From Actinoplanes sichuanensis (GTDB lineage: Bacteria > Actinomycetota > Actinomycetes > Mycobacteriales > Micromonosporaceae), in contig NZ_AP028461.1 of assembly GCF_033097365.1 (NCBI RefSeq), forward strand, positions 9,885,501 through 9,949,500: a DNA stretch of 64,000 nucleotides, written 5' to 3'. Shown here piece after piece: positions 27,670 through 36,224 of this stretch. Position numbers and translations under genes: made by a program. Every line of letters begins with the position of its first letter. Positions within the stretch are counted from its first letter, which is position 1. The notes under the pieces are model-generated. The model was not told the DNA's origin. It worked only from the letters and a program-made list of their open reading frames with translations, and made no database searches.

Positions 27670-28196
27670 GCGTCAACCCGGACCACGGCTCCCCGCGCAA
27701 CACCGATCCCTCGCTGCGGCCGACGCGCATGTCGACGCTCGTGGTGGCCGCTCTCGCGGCCGCCGCGGTGGCCTGGCTGCTGATCTCCACCAACGACCTC
27801 TTCTACCGGATCACACCGCTGCCGTGGACCGGTGCCGGGGTGCTCGGCGTGCTGGCGATCGCCGAGGCCTACCTGGCGCAGAACACCGCGGCCCGGATCC
27901 AGCGCAAACCCGGCGCGCTCCCGGTCCAGCCGCTGGCGGTCGCCCGGTTCGCCGCATTGGCCAAAGCGTCCTCGCTGGTCGGCGCGCTGTCCGCCGGGTT
28001 CTCCGCCGGGTTGCTGATCTGGCTGCTGCTGGAGCCGACCAAGGAGGCCGGGTCCAACGTGCCGACCGCGGCCACCACGCTCGTCACCGCGATCGCCCTG
28101 GTCGCCGCCGCGCTCTGGCTGGAGCGGGCCTGCCGCGTCCCGGAGCGCCCGGACCGTGAGGACGACGGCTCGGACCGGCCGACACCCCGGCGTTGA
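27666..28196 (+). CDS. DUF3180 membrane protein
   Basis: 176 residues with four membrane helices: ALAAAAVAWLLISTNDL, GAGVLGVLAIAEAYLAQN, ASSLVGALSAGFSAGLLIWLLLEP and TTLVTAIALVAAALWLERAC. The motif PLAVARFAALAKASSLVGAL and position after folK are the hallmarks of the actinobacterial DUF3180 family (Rv3605c-like). Function unknown. GTG 27666 overlaps the folK stop (GTGA). The C-terminus is a short acidic cytoplasmic tail. Confidence 0.88.
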   Translation: MSVNPDHGSPRNTDPSLRPTRMSTLVVAALAAAAVAWLLISTNDLFYRITPLPWTGAGVLGVLAIAEAYLAQNTAARIQRKPGALPVQPLAVARFAALAKASSLVGALSAGFSAGLLIWLLLEPTKEAGSNVPTAATTLVTAIALVAAALWLERACRVPERPDREDDGSDRPTPRR

Positions 28197-28340
28197 CGTC
28201 GTCATCTGTTGACGTTCGTCGAACTGTTTTCAGCGCTGAACTGAGCAGGTCTCGTTTCCGTATGCTTTGCGGCGGGCGGGTATGTGCCTGGAGTAGCGTG
28301 CGCCTCGGACCGCTCGTGGAGGCGTAAGGAGGCGCGGACC

Positions 28341-29573
28341 ATGGCGTACGACGACACCACCTTCCGCCGGCCGGGTGACGAGAAGACCGACACCGATCCG
28401 GCCGCCTACCGGCGACGGGTGCAGTACGACGACACCGCCGGCACCACCCTCGACCAGTCCCAGCGCAACTCGGCGACCACCGGGGCGATCCCCACGGTCG
28501 AGGAGGACGGGCGCGACCGGCTCGGCATCCATCTCGGCTGGGAGGTCATGCTCCTGGTCGTCGCCGCGGTCCTCGGTTTCCTGCTCCAGCGCGAGGACTC
28601 GGCCGCCCTCCAGCGCCCGGCCCTGGACGCGCTGCTCGTCACCGGCGCCGCGATCGGGCTGCTCACCCTCGGCGCGGGCCTCACCCTGCGGGCCGGCGTG
28701 CCCAACCTCGCGCTGGGCCCGATCGCCCTGGCCGCCGCCATGCAGTACGCCGAGAACAGCGACAAGGGCCTGGCCCAGGCCGTCGTCCCGGCGCTGATCA
28801 TCGCCGCGGCCGGCGGTCTCGCGGTCGGACTGATCGTCACGGTCCTGCACGTGCCCGCCTGGGCCGCCACGCTCGCCGCCTCGTTCGGCGTCATCGTCTA
28901 CATCCAGTTGCGGCCCGCCCCGGTCGAGGTGCAGGGCGACTGGGACCCGACAGGTCAGGCGTTCGTGCTGTTCGGAGCGTTCGCGGCGCTCGCCGTCCTG
29001 GGCGCGGCGATCGGCGCGCTCGCGCCGGTGCGCCGCTTCCTCGGCCGGATGCGGCCGACCGGCGACCCGGCCCAGCGCCGCGGTGCCGCCGCCGCGGTTC
29101 CGGCCATCCTCACCCTGGTCGTGTCGTCGCTGTTCGCGACGGGCGCCGGGGTGCTGATCGCGGCCACCGCCGACGGCCCGATCGCGCCGGAGACCGGCTT
29201 CGAGTGGACCGGCATCGCGATGGGCCTGGCCCTGCTCGCCGGCACCAGCGCCTACGGCCGTCGCGGCGGTATCTTCGGCACCCTGTTCGTGGTCACCGCG
29301 CTCACCCTGTTCCTGCGCTACGAGGAGATCCGCGATCTGGACATCGCGCTGTTCGCGATCGCCGGGAGCGTCTTCGTGGCCGGTCTGGTGGTGACCCGCT
29401 TCGTCGAGTCGTACGGCAACCCCTACGCGTCCCGGGTCGGCGAGGACTGGAACGCGGCCCCGTCCGGCGGCACGAACTGGTCGCCGACCCTGCCCGAGAC
29501 CTGGAACACTCCGGCGACCCCGACGCCGCGCAGCGACCGTTGGGACGACGGCCCGTGGGGCGCCAACCGCTGA
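28341..29573 (+). CDS. ABC-type permease-like integral membrane protein without partner genes
   Basis: 410 residues from ATG 28341, preceded by aaggagg with 8-nt spacing. A hydrophilic N-terminal ~65 residues is followed by eight to ten helices (VMLLVVAAVLGFLL, LVTGAAIGLLTLGAGL, VVPALIIAAAGGLAVGLIVTVL and others). The VPNLALGPIALAAAMQYAE region, then an ATLAASFGVIVYIQL helix, recalls the branched-chain/sugar permease family (BPD_transp_2). No ATP-binding or solute-binding gene is adjacent. The C-terminal tail is rich in W, P and T. Its transport substrate cannot be stated. Confidence 0.7.
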   Translation: MAYDDTTFRRPGDEKTDTDPAAYRRRVQYDDTAGTTLDQSQRNSATTGAIPTVEEDGRDRLGIHLGWEVMLLVVAAVLGFLLQREDSAALQRPALDALLVTGAAIGLLTLGAGLTLRAGVPNLALGPIALAAAMQYAENSDKGLAQAVVPALIIAAAGGLAVGLIVTVLHVPAWAATLAASFGVIVYIQLRPAPVEVQGDWDPTGQAFVLFGAFAALAVLGAAIGALAPVRRFLGRMRPTGDPAQRRGAAAAVPAILTLVVSSLFATGAGVLIAATADGPIAPETGFEWTGIAMGLALLAGTSAYGRRGGIFGTLFVVTALTLFLRYEEIRDLDIALFAIAGSVFVAGLVVTRFVESYGNPYASRVGEDWNAAPSGGTNWSPTLPETWNTPATPTPRSDRWDDGPWGANR

Positions 29574-29576
29574 AAG

Positions 29577-29582
29577 TATGCT
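29577..29582 (+). promoter_or_regulatory. -10 hexamer TATGCT of a leaderless transcript
   Basis: TATGCT ends 7 nt before ATG 29590 and begins only 3 nt after the stop of the permease gene. It supports ATG 29590 over an in-frame ATG at 29578, which would lie inside the promoter. Confidence 0.55.
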
Positions 29583-29589
29583 TTCGGAC

Positions 29590-29871
29590 ATGACCTCGCC
29601 CAGCTTCGCCGAACTGGACGCCCTGTCCACCGAGACGCTGCGGGAGCAGGCCTTCGCCAAGGCCCGTGCCCAGAAAGACGTCAAGTTCTTCTGGCAGGTG
29701 CTGCGCCACCTGCCGGACGCGGGTGACGCCGCCTCCCTGGACGGTGCGCCCAACTCGATCGGGCCGACCGTCGACGAGGCCGTCGCCCTGTGGCGCGAGT
29801 TCGAGGGCCGCGATCTCGGCGCCCAGGAACCCCTGCTGCGGGCCGCGTTCATCGACTATCTGAGCAGGTAG
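29590..29871 (+). CDS. Small conserved hypothetical protein
   Basis: 93 residues, soluble and helical (TLREQAFAKARAQKDVKFFWQVLRHLPD), with a mid-section ASLDGAPNSIGPTVDEAVALWREFEG. The pattern KDVKFFWQVLRHLP looks like a conserved actinobacterial protein, but I cannot name a function. The start is set by the -10 hexamer 7 nt upstream. The next gene starts 47 nt downstream. Confidence 0.7.
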   Translation: MTSPSFAELDALSTETLREQAFAKARAQKDVKFFWQVLRHLPDAGDAASLDGAPNSIGPTVDEAVALWREFEGRDLGAQEPLLRAAFIDYLSR

Positions 29872-29918
29872 TGACGGCTGTCGTTTGAAAGCCCGACCCG
29901 GCTGGGAAAAAGCTGGGA

Positions 29919-30410
29919 ATGGCTCTCGGAAACCGTTACAAGACCGCACCCGGTGCGGGCACCATCGCCGCGCTCATACTCGTCCTCGTCTTCGGTAGCC
30001 CCTGGTACCGAGACTGGGCGCTGGACAACACGAACCCGGACACGGCGGGCGGCTGGTGGCTGCGGCTGCTGGGCTGGCCCGCCTGGAGTTTCGACACCGA
30101 CGACTCGCTGCGTGACGTGATCGTCGGCGACCTCAAGGCGATCCTGCTGGTCGTCCTGACGTTCGTCTTCCTCTACCTGCTGCCCGGCTCCCAGCTGGCC
30201 CGGGCCCGCGGCACGGTCAGCCAGTTCCTGGCCGGCTGGGCCGCGTTCATCTTCGCGGGCGCGTTCGCCGCGCTCCTGGCCACCCTGTTCCTCACCAACC
30301 CGTCGCTGCTGGGCGCGTTCAACGCGGCCGGCTCCGGCGCCGGGTACGGCTTCTTCGTCGGCTGGATCGTCGGCCTGGCCTCCCTCGGCGGCTGGCGCGG
30401 CACTCGCTGA
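29919..30410 (+). CDS. Hypothetical four-helix membrane protein
   Basis: 163 residues with four hydrophobic segments: AGTIAALILVLVFG, LKAILLVVLTFVFLYLL, FLAGWAAFIFAGAFAALLATLFL and GYGFFVGWIVGLASLGGW. A tryptophan-rich outer loop (GGWWLRLLGWPAWSFDTDD) lies between helices 1 and 2. No family is recognised. ATG 29919 follows a weak gggaa. It is followed directly by a strong terminator hairpin, closing the folP-led gene group. Confidence 0.7.
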   Translation: MALGNRYKTAPGAGTIAALILVLVFGSPWYRDWALDNTNPDTAGGWWLRLLGWPAWSFDTDDSLRDVIVGDLKAILLVVLTFVFLYLLPGSQLARARGTVSQFLAGWAAFIFAGAFAALLATLFLTNPSLLGAFNAAGSGAGYGFFVGWIVGLASLGGWRGTR

Positions 30411-30412
30411 GC

Positions 30413-30440
30413 CGTGGGGATCCCCCCGGGGGTCCCCACG
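30413..30440 (+). terminator. Hairpin terminator
   Basis: cgtgggga at 30413-30420 pairs with tccccacg at 30433-30440, with a further c/g-rich inner stem. It starts 3 nt after the stop codon of the preceding membrane protein gene. Confidence 0.75.
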
Positions 30441-30497
30441 TCACCGGCCGAATGTGCCGTACCACGTTCGGCTGTTTTGTCAGCGACGTGCTCTCGG

Positions 30498-30503
30498 TAA
30501 CAT
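30498..30503 (+). promoter_or_regulatory. -10 hexamer TAACAT, near-leaderless promoter
   Basis: TAACAT ends 8 nt before ATG 30512. A TTGTCA-like -35 lies at 30477-30482 with a 15-nt spacer, slightly short. Confidence 0.5.
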
Positions 30504-30511
30504 CTGCGGCC

Positions 30512-31930
30512 ATGCCGGAACGGGACACCCAATCGGGACACAGCGCGCGACTGCTCCGTGGCCTCGTCTGGGCGGGCGTAGTCCTCGCCCCGATCGCGGC
30601 CGCCGTCGTGCTGATCGGCGGTGACTCCAACACGGTCCGGTTCGCGGTCCTGCTGATGGCGGTCAGTGTCGTGCTGATCGGCGCGTCGGTGCTGATCCGG
30701 GCCGACCCGGTGCTGCTCCGGATGGACGTCGAGGACCGGGTCGCCGAGGAGGTCGACGGGTTGCGCCGGCAGTTGCGGGCCGAGTTCGCGACCACTGCGC
30801 CCGCCGCGACCACTGCGTCCGTCGCGCCGGTCACGTCCGTCGCTTCCGTCGCACCCACTGCTCTCGAGGCCGATCCTCGGCCGCCGCTGCCGCCCCGCAA
30901 CACCGGTGGTGGCCGGGCCCAGGTCGCGCCGCCGCCCGCGTTCGCGCCGCCGGCGGGCCGGCCCACGTTCGTGCACCAGCCGGAGCCGCCCGTGGTCCAG
31001 CACGAGCCGGAGCCCGAGTACCAGTACGACGAGACCGGATACGGGTACGACGACCAGACCACCGGCTATCCGCAAGAGAGCTACCAACAGGACGGGTACC
31101 AGCAGGACGGGTACCAGCAAGAGGGGTACCAGCAGGAGGGGTACCCGGACGACGGGTACCAGGACGGGTATCAGGACGACGGTTACCAGCAACCGGTTCC
31201 GGCGGCGGCCCGCGCGACAGGTGGCCGGGCCTCGGTACCCGGCATCGTCCAGCCGGTATCCCCGGCCCAGTCCCAGGATTTCGCGGCGACCTCACAAGGA
31301 TTCGCGGCGCAGGGATCGATCTCGCAAGGATTCGCGGCGCAGGGGTCGATCTCGCAGGGTTTCGCGGCGCAGGGCACCACATCTCAAGGCTTCGCGGCGC
31401 AGGGTGCGCCCGCGCGCCGGGCCAGTGCCGCCGTCCCGGTCGGTAGCGCGTCGGCCCCAGTGGGTAGCGCCTCGGTCCCGGCCGCCCCGATGGCCCGGGC
31501 CGCTGCCGCCGCGGTCCCGCCGCCACCGATCGGCCAGCCGGTACCGCGCCCCCGCGCAGCCGCATCCGTTCCCGGCACGATGCCACCCGGACCGAACGGC
31601 ATGATGGCGCCCCCGCAGGCCCGCGCGGCGGTCCGCCCCGGCGGCACCCAGTACGGCCGCCCGGAAGCCCCGGACGACGACTTCGGGGCCACGAACGGCT
31701 ATGCGGCCGGCAACGACTACCCCGGTGACGACGACTACTCGGGCGGCAGCGACTACTCGGGCGGCAACGACTACTCGGGCGGCAACGACTACTCCGGCGG
31801 GAACGACCCGGAGACGAGCGCCCAGTACAAGGCCCGCCGCCACCGCCCGTCCGCCAACGACACCAACGTGGGCACACTCGCCGACTTCGCGAACTACCCC
31901 GGCTACGACAGCGGCCAGAACAACTGGTGA
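30512..31930 (+). CDS. Two-helix membrane protein with a long Q/Y/G/A-rich repeat tail
   Basis: 472 residues from ATG 30512. Two membrane helices lie near residues 18-36 and 43-61, then a short coiled-coil-like stretch (VEDRVAEEVDGLRRQLRAEF). About 380 residues of low complexity follow, with three separate tandem repeat types: YQQDG/YQQEG, SQGFAAQG(SI) and DYSGG(N/S). Only the last ~35 residues (SAQYKARRHRPSANDTNVGTLADFANYPGY) look conserved. The tail should be cytoplasmic by the positive-inside rule. Unknown function; scaffold or phase-separating behaviour is speculation. It ends 4 bp before convergent nuoD. Confidence 0.75.
   Translation: MPERDTQSGHSARLLRGLVWAGVVLAPIAAAVVLIGGDSNTVRFAVLLMAVSVVLIGASVLIRADPVLLRMDVEDRVAEEVDGLRRQLRAEFATTAPAATTASVAPVTSVASVAPTALEADPRPPLPPRNTGGGRAQVAPPPAFAPPAGRPTFVHQPEPPVVQHEPEPEYQYDETGYGYDDQTTGYPQESYQQDGYQQDGYQQEGYQQEGYPDDGYQDGYQDDGYQQPVPAAARATGGRASVPGIVQPVSPAQSQDFAATSQGFAAQGSISQGFAAQGSISQGFAAQGTTSQGFAAQGAPARRASAAVPVGSASAPVGSASVPAAPMARAAAAAVPPPPIGQPVPRPRAAASVPGTMPPGPNGMMAPPQARAAVRPGGTQYGRPEAPDDDFGATNGYAAGNDYPGDDDYSGGSDYSGGNDYSGGNDYSGGNDPETSAQYKARRHRPSANDTNVGTLADFANYPGYDSGQNNW
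31082..31183 (+). repeat. 15-bp coding repeat (YQQDG/YQQEG)
   Basis: Seven consecutive units, mostly taccagcaggacggg or a one- to three-base variant, one of them shortened to 12 bp. Confidence 0.92.
31292..31408 (+). repeat. 30-bp coding repeat (SQGFAAQGSI)
   Basis: Units start at 31292, 31322, 31352 and 31382. All share the core ggattcgcggcgcaggg or a near copy, and the last is truncated to 27 bp. Confidence 0.92.
31733..31804 (+). repeat. 18-bp coding repeat (DYSGGN)
   Basis: Four consecutive copies of gactactcgggcggcaac with one to three changes in the first and last. Confidence 0.92.
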
Positions 31931-31934
31931 CCGG

Positions 31935-33080
31935 CTATTTATCGATGTCGCCGACGACGAAGAACATCGAACCGAGGATCGCGATCAGATCCGGCACCAG
32001 GCAGCCCGGGATCAGCGTGGCCAGCGCCTGCACGTTGGCGTAGGACGCGGTCCGCAGCTTGAGCCGCCACGGTGTCTTCTCACCGCGCGACACCAGGTAG
32101 TAGCCGTTCACCCCGAGCGGGTTCTCGGTCCACGCATAGGTGTGCCCCTCCGGCGCCTTGACCACCTTGGGCAGGCGCACGTTCACCGGCCCACCGGTAC
32201 GGTCCACCCGATCCAGGCACTCGTCGATCAGGTCGAGCGACACCAGCACCTGCTCCAGCAGCACCTCGAACCGGGCGTGACAGTCACCGGACGTCCGGGT
32301 CACCACCGGCACGTCGATCTGGTCGTAGAAGAGGTAGGGCTCGTCCCGGCGTACGTCGAAATCCAGACCGCTCGCCCGGGCCACCGGACCGGAGGCGCCG
32401 TAGGCCGCCGCGTCGGCCGCACTGAGCACACCGACGCCGACCGTGCGGGCCATGAAGATGTCGTTGCGCCGGATCACGTTGTCGATGTCCGGCATCCGCC
32501 GCCGGACCGCGGCGACCGCCTGCCGGGCCCGTTTCGTCCAGCCGGCCGGGATCTCCTCCTTGAGACCGCCGACCCGGTTGAACATGTAGTGGATCCGGCC
32601 GCCGGACACCTCCTCCATCACGGCCTGGAGGGTCTCGCGCTCACGGAACGCGTAGAACATCGGCGTGATCGCGCCGATCTCCAGCGGGTAGGAGCCGAGG
32701 AACATCAGGTGGTTGAGCACCCGGTTCAGCTCGGCCAGGGCCATCCGCAGCCAGGTCGCCCGCTCCGGCACCTCGATGCCCATCAGCCGCTCGACGGCGA
32801 GGACGACACCGAGTTCGTTGGAGAACGCGGACAGCCAGTCGTGCCGGTTGGCCAGCATGATGATCTGTCGGTAGTCGCGCACCTCGAACAGTTTCTCGGC
32901 GCCGCGGTGCATATAACCGACGATCGGCTCGCAGGTGACCACCCGCTCGCCGTCGAGGGTGAGCTTGAGCCGGAGCACGCCGTGGGTGGACGGGTGCTGT
33001 GGACCGATGTTGAGCACCATGTCGGCCGTGTCCAGCCCGGCCCCGGTGCCGACTGTCATCTCCCGCAGCGCGTCGCTCAC
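31935..33080 (-). CDS. nuoD: Orphan NADH-quinone oxidoreductase subunit D (NuoD2-type)
   Basis: 381 residues from GTG 33080. The 49-kDa/NuoD signature is complete: [39 protein letters not shown] and the C-terminal [19 protein letters not shown]. NuoD with NuoB forms the quinone-site region of complex I. No other nuo gene is present, so this is a second or stand-alone copy, like the isolated nuoD2 of Streptomyces. Arg79 (codon 32844-32846, in [10 protein letters not shown]) aligns by eye with the conserved arginine methylated by NDUFAF7 in mitochondrial NDUFS2. GTGA overlap couples it to the MidA-type methyltransferase. Confidence 0.9.
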   Translation of the reverse strand: MSDALREMTVGTGAGLDTADMVLNIGPQHPSTHGVLRLKLTLDGERVVTCEPIVGYMHRGAEKLFEVRDYRQIIMLANRHDWLSAFSNELGVVLAVERLMGIEVPERATWLRMALAELNRVLNHLMFLGSYPLEIGAITPMFYAFRERETLQAVMEEVSGGRIHYMFNRVGGLKEEIPAGWTKRARQAVAAVRRRMPDIDNVIRRNDIFMARTVGVGVLSAADAAAYGASGPVARASGLDFDVRRDEPYLFYDQIDVPVVTRTSGDCHARFEVLLEQVLVSLDLIDECLDRVDRTGGPVNVRLPKVVKAPEGHTYAWTENPLGVNGYYLVSRGEKTPWRLKLRTASYANVQALATLIPGCLVPDLIAILGSMFFVVGDIDK

Positions 33081-34057
33081 CACAGCATCGTGCCACGGTC
33101 GCCGAGACCGATGGTGTGGCAGAGCCACCAGTGGCTGCCGAGTCCGTTCGGATCGGTCAGTTCGGCGGCCGCGCCGGCCGCGCTGAGCGCCCGCAGATAA
33201 CCGGCCGGATCGGTCCGGGCCAGGTCCAGCGGGGGCCGCGAACCGTCCACACCGAGCGCCCGCAACGCCGCCCGCTGCCGCACCATCCGATGGGGAGCCC
33301 CGGCCGCGGCCGCCACCGCGTCCATCGCCACGTGCGCCGTGACGTCACAGCCACCGTCCGGCACCGGCACGACCTGGCGTCCCTGCCGGAACCCGGTCAT
33401 CGTCCCGAGCACCGGCCGGTCGGCCTTGACGTGCCCGTAGTCCACACAGAGCGCCGCACCGCGCCGGATCGAACCGACCGCATCCGCCCACGCCCGGTCC
33501 CGCGGCCAGCCGACCTCGATCCGCCCCGGCCCCGGCCACCAGCGGCTGGTCCAGAACCGGTCGGCCGGATCGGCGTCGGCGCCCAGCGTCTCGGTCCCGG
33601 TGGCCCGATCGACCAGCACCTTGCGCAGCCGACCGTGCTCGTCGGTCTCGACGATGTCGAGCGGAACGTTGTCCAGCCACTCGGTCGCGACCAGCAGCCC
33701 GGTGATCTCCGCGGGCACGTCCGGCCGCCAGCGCACCGCCGGATCCAGCCCGGGCGGCCGGGGCGCGACCTCGACCGCGACCGGGTTGATCCGCCCGGCC
33801 AGCCGGTCCGGCAGCGAGGCCAGCAGCGCCGTGATCAGCTCGCCGCGCCCGGCTCCGACGTCGACCAGATCGAAGGTCCGCGGGTGGCCGAGCGCCGCGT
33901 CGACCCGCTCGGCCACCCGAGCGAGCGCCCCGGCGAACAGCGGCGACGCGTGCACGCTGGTCCGGAAATGATCAGCCGGACCGTCGTGCTGCCGCACGAA
34001 GAACCCATCGCGGCCGTACAGCGCCGTCTGCATGGCCAGCCGCCATCCGACACCCAT
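33077..34057 (-). CDS. MidA/NDUFAF7-type SAM-dependent protein arginine methyltransferase
   Basis: 326 residues. The SAM-binding motif is [17 protein letters not shown], followed by [17 protein letters not shown] and the family-specific [18 protein letters not shown]. In mitochondria this family (NDUFAF7) methylates an arginine in the NuoD homologue NDUFS2 during complex I assembly. Here the stop codon overlaps the start of a nuoD gene, which suggests the same enzyme-substrate pair. ATG 34057 or ATG 34033 ([12 protein letters not shown]) could be the start. The 331 bp upstream hold no confident gene. Confidence 0.85.
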   Translation of the reverse strand: MGVGWRLAMQTALYGRDGFFVRQHDGPADHFRTSVHASPLFAGALARVAERVDAALGHPRTFDLVDVGAGRGELITALLASLPDRLAGRINPVAVEVAPRPPGLDPAVRWRPDVPAEITGLLVATEWLDNVPLDIVETDEHGRLRKVLVDRATGTETLGADADPADRFWTSRWWPGPGRIEVGWPRDRAWADAVGSIRRGAALCVDYGHVKADRPVLGTMTGFRQGRQVVPVPDGGCDVTAHVAMDAVAAAAGAPHRMVRQRAALRALGVDGSRPPLDLARTDPAGYLRALSAAGAAAELTDPNGLGSHWWLCHTIGLGDRGTMLW

Positions 34058-34388
34058 TCCGTCACCCTAGGCCTCTGGTACGCCGTGCGCCGCCACCAGC
34101 CGCACCCACACCTCCCGTGGCATCCACGCGACGTCGCCGGCCGGTCCCGGCCGACAACGCGACCGCCGGGCGTATGCGGTGGGTGGAGACGGCGGGCCGC
34201 CGCTGGACGCCCGGCATTCCGGTGGTGGGCGACGACTCGCGGTCCGGGGCTCAGCCGGGCCGGCGGATGGCCGAACGGGAGGGCGGTATCGATGTCGGTG
34301 CGGTACTTCACAGGTGCTTGTCACGGGCGTGTTGAAACGGCGCATACTGGCGCTCGACCGGTACCCCTGCAACGAGGACTGGATCCTG
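34058..34388. other. 331-bp interval without a confident gene
   Basis: This lies between the divergent MidA-type gene and the DUF2520 gene. A short plus-strand frame from about 34174 to 34335 (starting MRWVETAGRRWTPG) has mostly G/C third positions at its start. I see no ribosome-binding site or recognisable family, so it is not called. Promoters for both flanking genes should lie here. Confidence 0.5.
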
Positions 34389-35255
34389 ATGAACGCTTTG
34401 ACTGTCGGCGTCGTGGGCGCCGGACGGGTCGGTGCCGTGCTCGGTGCGGCGCTCAACACGGCCGGGCATCACGTGGTCGCCGCCGCGGCGGTCTCCGCCG
34501 CCTCCCGTGAGCGGGCCGCCCGCCTCCTGCCGGACGCGGCCATCCTCCCGGCCGACGAGGTGGCCCGCGCCGCCGCCGATCTGCTGCTGCTCGCGGTGCC
34601 CGACGACACCCTGGCCGCCGTGGTCGCCGGCCTCGACCGGACCGGTGCGCTGCGCCACGGCCAGGTGGTGGCCCACACCTCGGGGGCTCACGGACTGGCC
34701 GTCCTGGGCGATGTGAACGGCATGGCGCTGCACCCCGCGATGACCTTCACCGGTGCGGACACCGACCTGGCCCGGCTGCCCGGCATCGCCTGGGGGGTGA
34801 CCGCTCCGGACCGGGCGTTCGCCACCCGGCTCGTCGCCGACCTCGGCGGGGTGCCCGAGTGGGTGGCCGAGGAGTCCCGGCCGGTCTACCACGCGGCTCT
34901 CGCGCACGGTGCGAACCATCTGGTCACCCTGGTCAACGAGGCGGCCGACCTGCTGCGCGCGGCGGGTGTCGGCGAGCCCGGCCGGGTGCTGGCCCCGCTG
35001 CTGACCGCGGCGCTGGACAATGCGCTGCGGATGGGCGACGCCGCCCTGACCGGCCCGGTGTCCCGGGGTGACGCCGGCACGGTCGCCAAACACCTGGACC
35101 GGATGCCCGCCGACGCGGTGCCGGCCTACCTGGCGATGGCCCGGCGCACCGCGGACCGGGCGATCGCCTCCGGCCGTCTCCGGCCGCAGGACGCCACCGC
35201 GCTGCTGGACGTGCTGTCCCGGGCCGTGACCGACACCGTGAGGAGCCACGCGTGA
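34389..35255 (+). CDS. Rossmann-like / DUF2520 domain oxidoreductase-like protein
   Basis: 288 residues. An N-terminal NAD(P)-binding fold has [16 protein letters not shown], followed by [12 protein letters not shown] and the conserved [11 protein letters not shown] and [12 protein letters not shown] segments. The C-terminal half is the helical DUF2520 domain ([21 protein letters not shown] pattern). The family resembles ProC/6-phosphogluconate dehydrogenase folds, but the substrate is unknown. It almost always precedes panC in actinobacteria (Rv3603c-like), and here overlaps it by GTGA. ATG 34389 has gagga about 10 nt upstream. Confidence 0.88.
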   Translation: MNALTVGVVGAGRVGAVLGAALNTAGHHVVAAAAVSAASRERAARLLPDAAILPADEVARAAADLLLLAVPDDTLAAVVAGLDRTGALRHGQVVAHTSGAHGLAVLGDVNGMALHPAMTFTGADTDLARLPGIAWGVTAPDRAFATRLVADLGGVPEWVAEESRPVYHAALAHGANHLVTLVNEAADLLRAAGVGEPGRVLAPLLTAALDNALRMGDAALTGPVSRGDAGTVAKHLDRMPADAVPAYLAMARRTADRAIASGRLRPQDATALLDVLSRAVTDTVRSHA

Positions 35256-36085
35256 CCACCCTGGTGCACACCCGCGCCGATCTGACCGCCGCGCTGGACG
35301 CCGCAACCGGCGAGATCGCCGTCGTGATGACGATGGGCGCGCTGCACGAGGGGCACCGGCAGTTGATGCGGGTGGCCCGGGAGCGGTCCGCCTTCGTGTT
35401 GGTGACGATCTTCGTGAACCCGTTGCAGTTCGGGCCGAACGAGGATTACGAGAAGTATCCGCGGACCCTCGACGACGACCTGGCGGCCTGCCGGGCCGAG
35501 GGCGTGTCGGTGGTGTTCGCTCCCGGTCGCGAGGACGTCTACCCGGACGGGGCGCCGTCGGTCACGATGCACCCGGGGCCGCTCGGCGAGATCCTCGAGG
35601 GTGCCAGCCGGCCCGGGCACTTCTCCGGGATGCTCACGGTCGTCGAGAAACTGCTCATGCTCACCCGGGCCGACGTGGCCTATTTCGGCGAGAAGGACTA
35701 TCAGCAGCTGGCGCTGATCCGGCGGATGGTGCGCGACCTGGAGTTGCCCGCCGAGATCGTGGGCGTTCCGACCGTACGGGAAGAAGATGGTCTCGCCCTG
35801 TCCAGCCGCAACCGCTATCTGTCGCCGGAGGAGCGGAGGGCCGCGCTCGCTCTTTCCCGCGCTCTGCGCGAGGGCGCGGCGCACGGTGACGCCGAGGCGG
35901 CCCTGGCGGCCGCCCACAAGATCCTTTCCGAGGAGCCGGGGGTACGGGCGGACTATCTCGCCCTGACCGGGGCGGACTTCGGCCCGGCCCCGGACGAGGG
36001 CCCGGCGCGCCTGTTGGTGGCAGCCCGGGTGGGCGCCACCCGTCTCATCGACAATGTTCCGCTGACACTTCAGAAGGGCGTCTGA
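35252..36085 (+). CDS. panC: Pantothenate synthetase
   Basis: 277 residues. It joins pantoate and beta-alanine with ATP to form pantothenate. Signatures: [11 protein letters not shown] (HxGH nucleotidyl transfer motif), [26 protein letters not shown] and the KMSKS-like [12 protein letters not shown]. The GTG start overlaps the upstream stop, so it is translationally coupled to the DUF2520 gene. panD, usually next in Mycobacterium, is not present; a lipoprotein gene follows instead. Confidence 0.96.
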   Translation: MTTLVHTRADLTAALDAATGEIAVVMTMGALHEGHRQLMRVARERSAFVLVTIFVNPLQFGPNEDYEKYPRTLDDDLAACRAEGVSVVFAPGREDVYPDGAPSVTMHPGPLGEILEGASRPGHFSGMLTVVEKLLMLTRADVAYFGEKDYQQLALIRRMVRDLELPAEIVGVPTVREEDGLALSSRNRYLSPEERRAALALSRALREGAAHGDAEAALAAAHKILSEEPGVRADYLALTGADFGPAPDEGPARLLVAARVGATRLIDNVPLTLQKGV

Positions 36086-36224
36086 CGCTCCGAGTGCCGA
36101 CCCGGTGCGTGGCGACCGCACACTCTCCTTCGCCCAGCAGTTCCGGCATTCCGCCTCCCGACTCTTCGATATACCCATACAGTGGGCGAATCGGACAGCT
36201 GCCGAGGCTCGGGAGGCACGGTTC

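Noticed and set aside
31701..33200. Plus-strand open frame opposite nuoD
   Set aside because: It runs antisense to a complete NuoD and is rich in R, H, P and V with no recognisable motif.
34174..34335. Small plus-strand frame starting MRWVETAGRRW
   Set aside because: High GC3 at first, but the bias fades, no ribosome-binding site is seen and there is no family resemblance.
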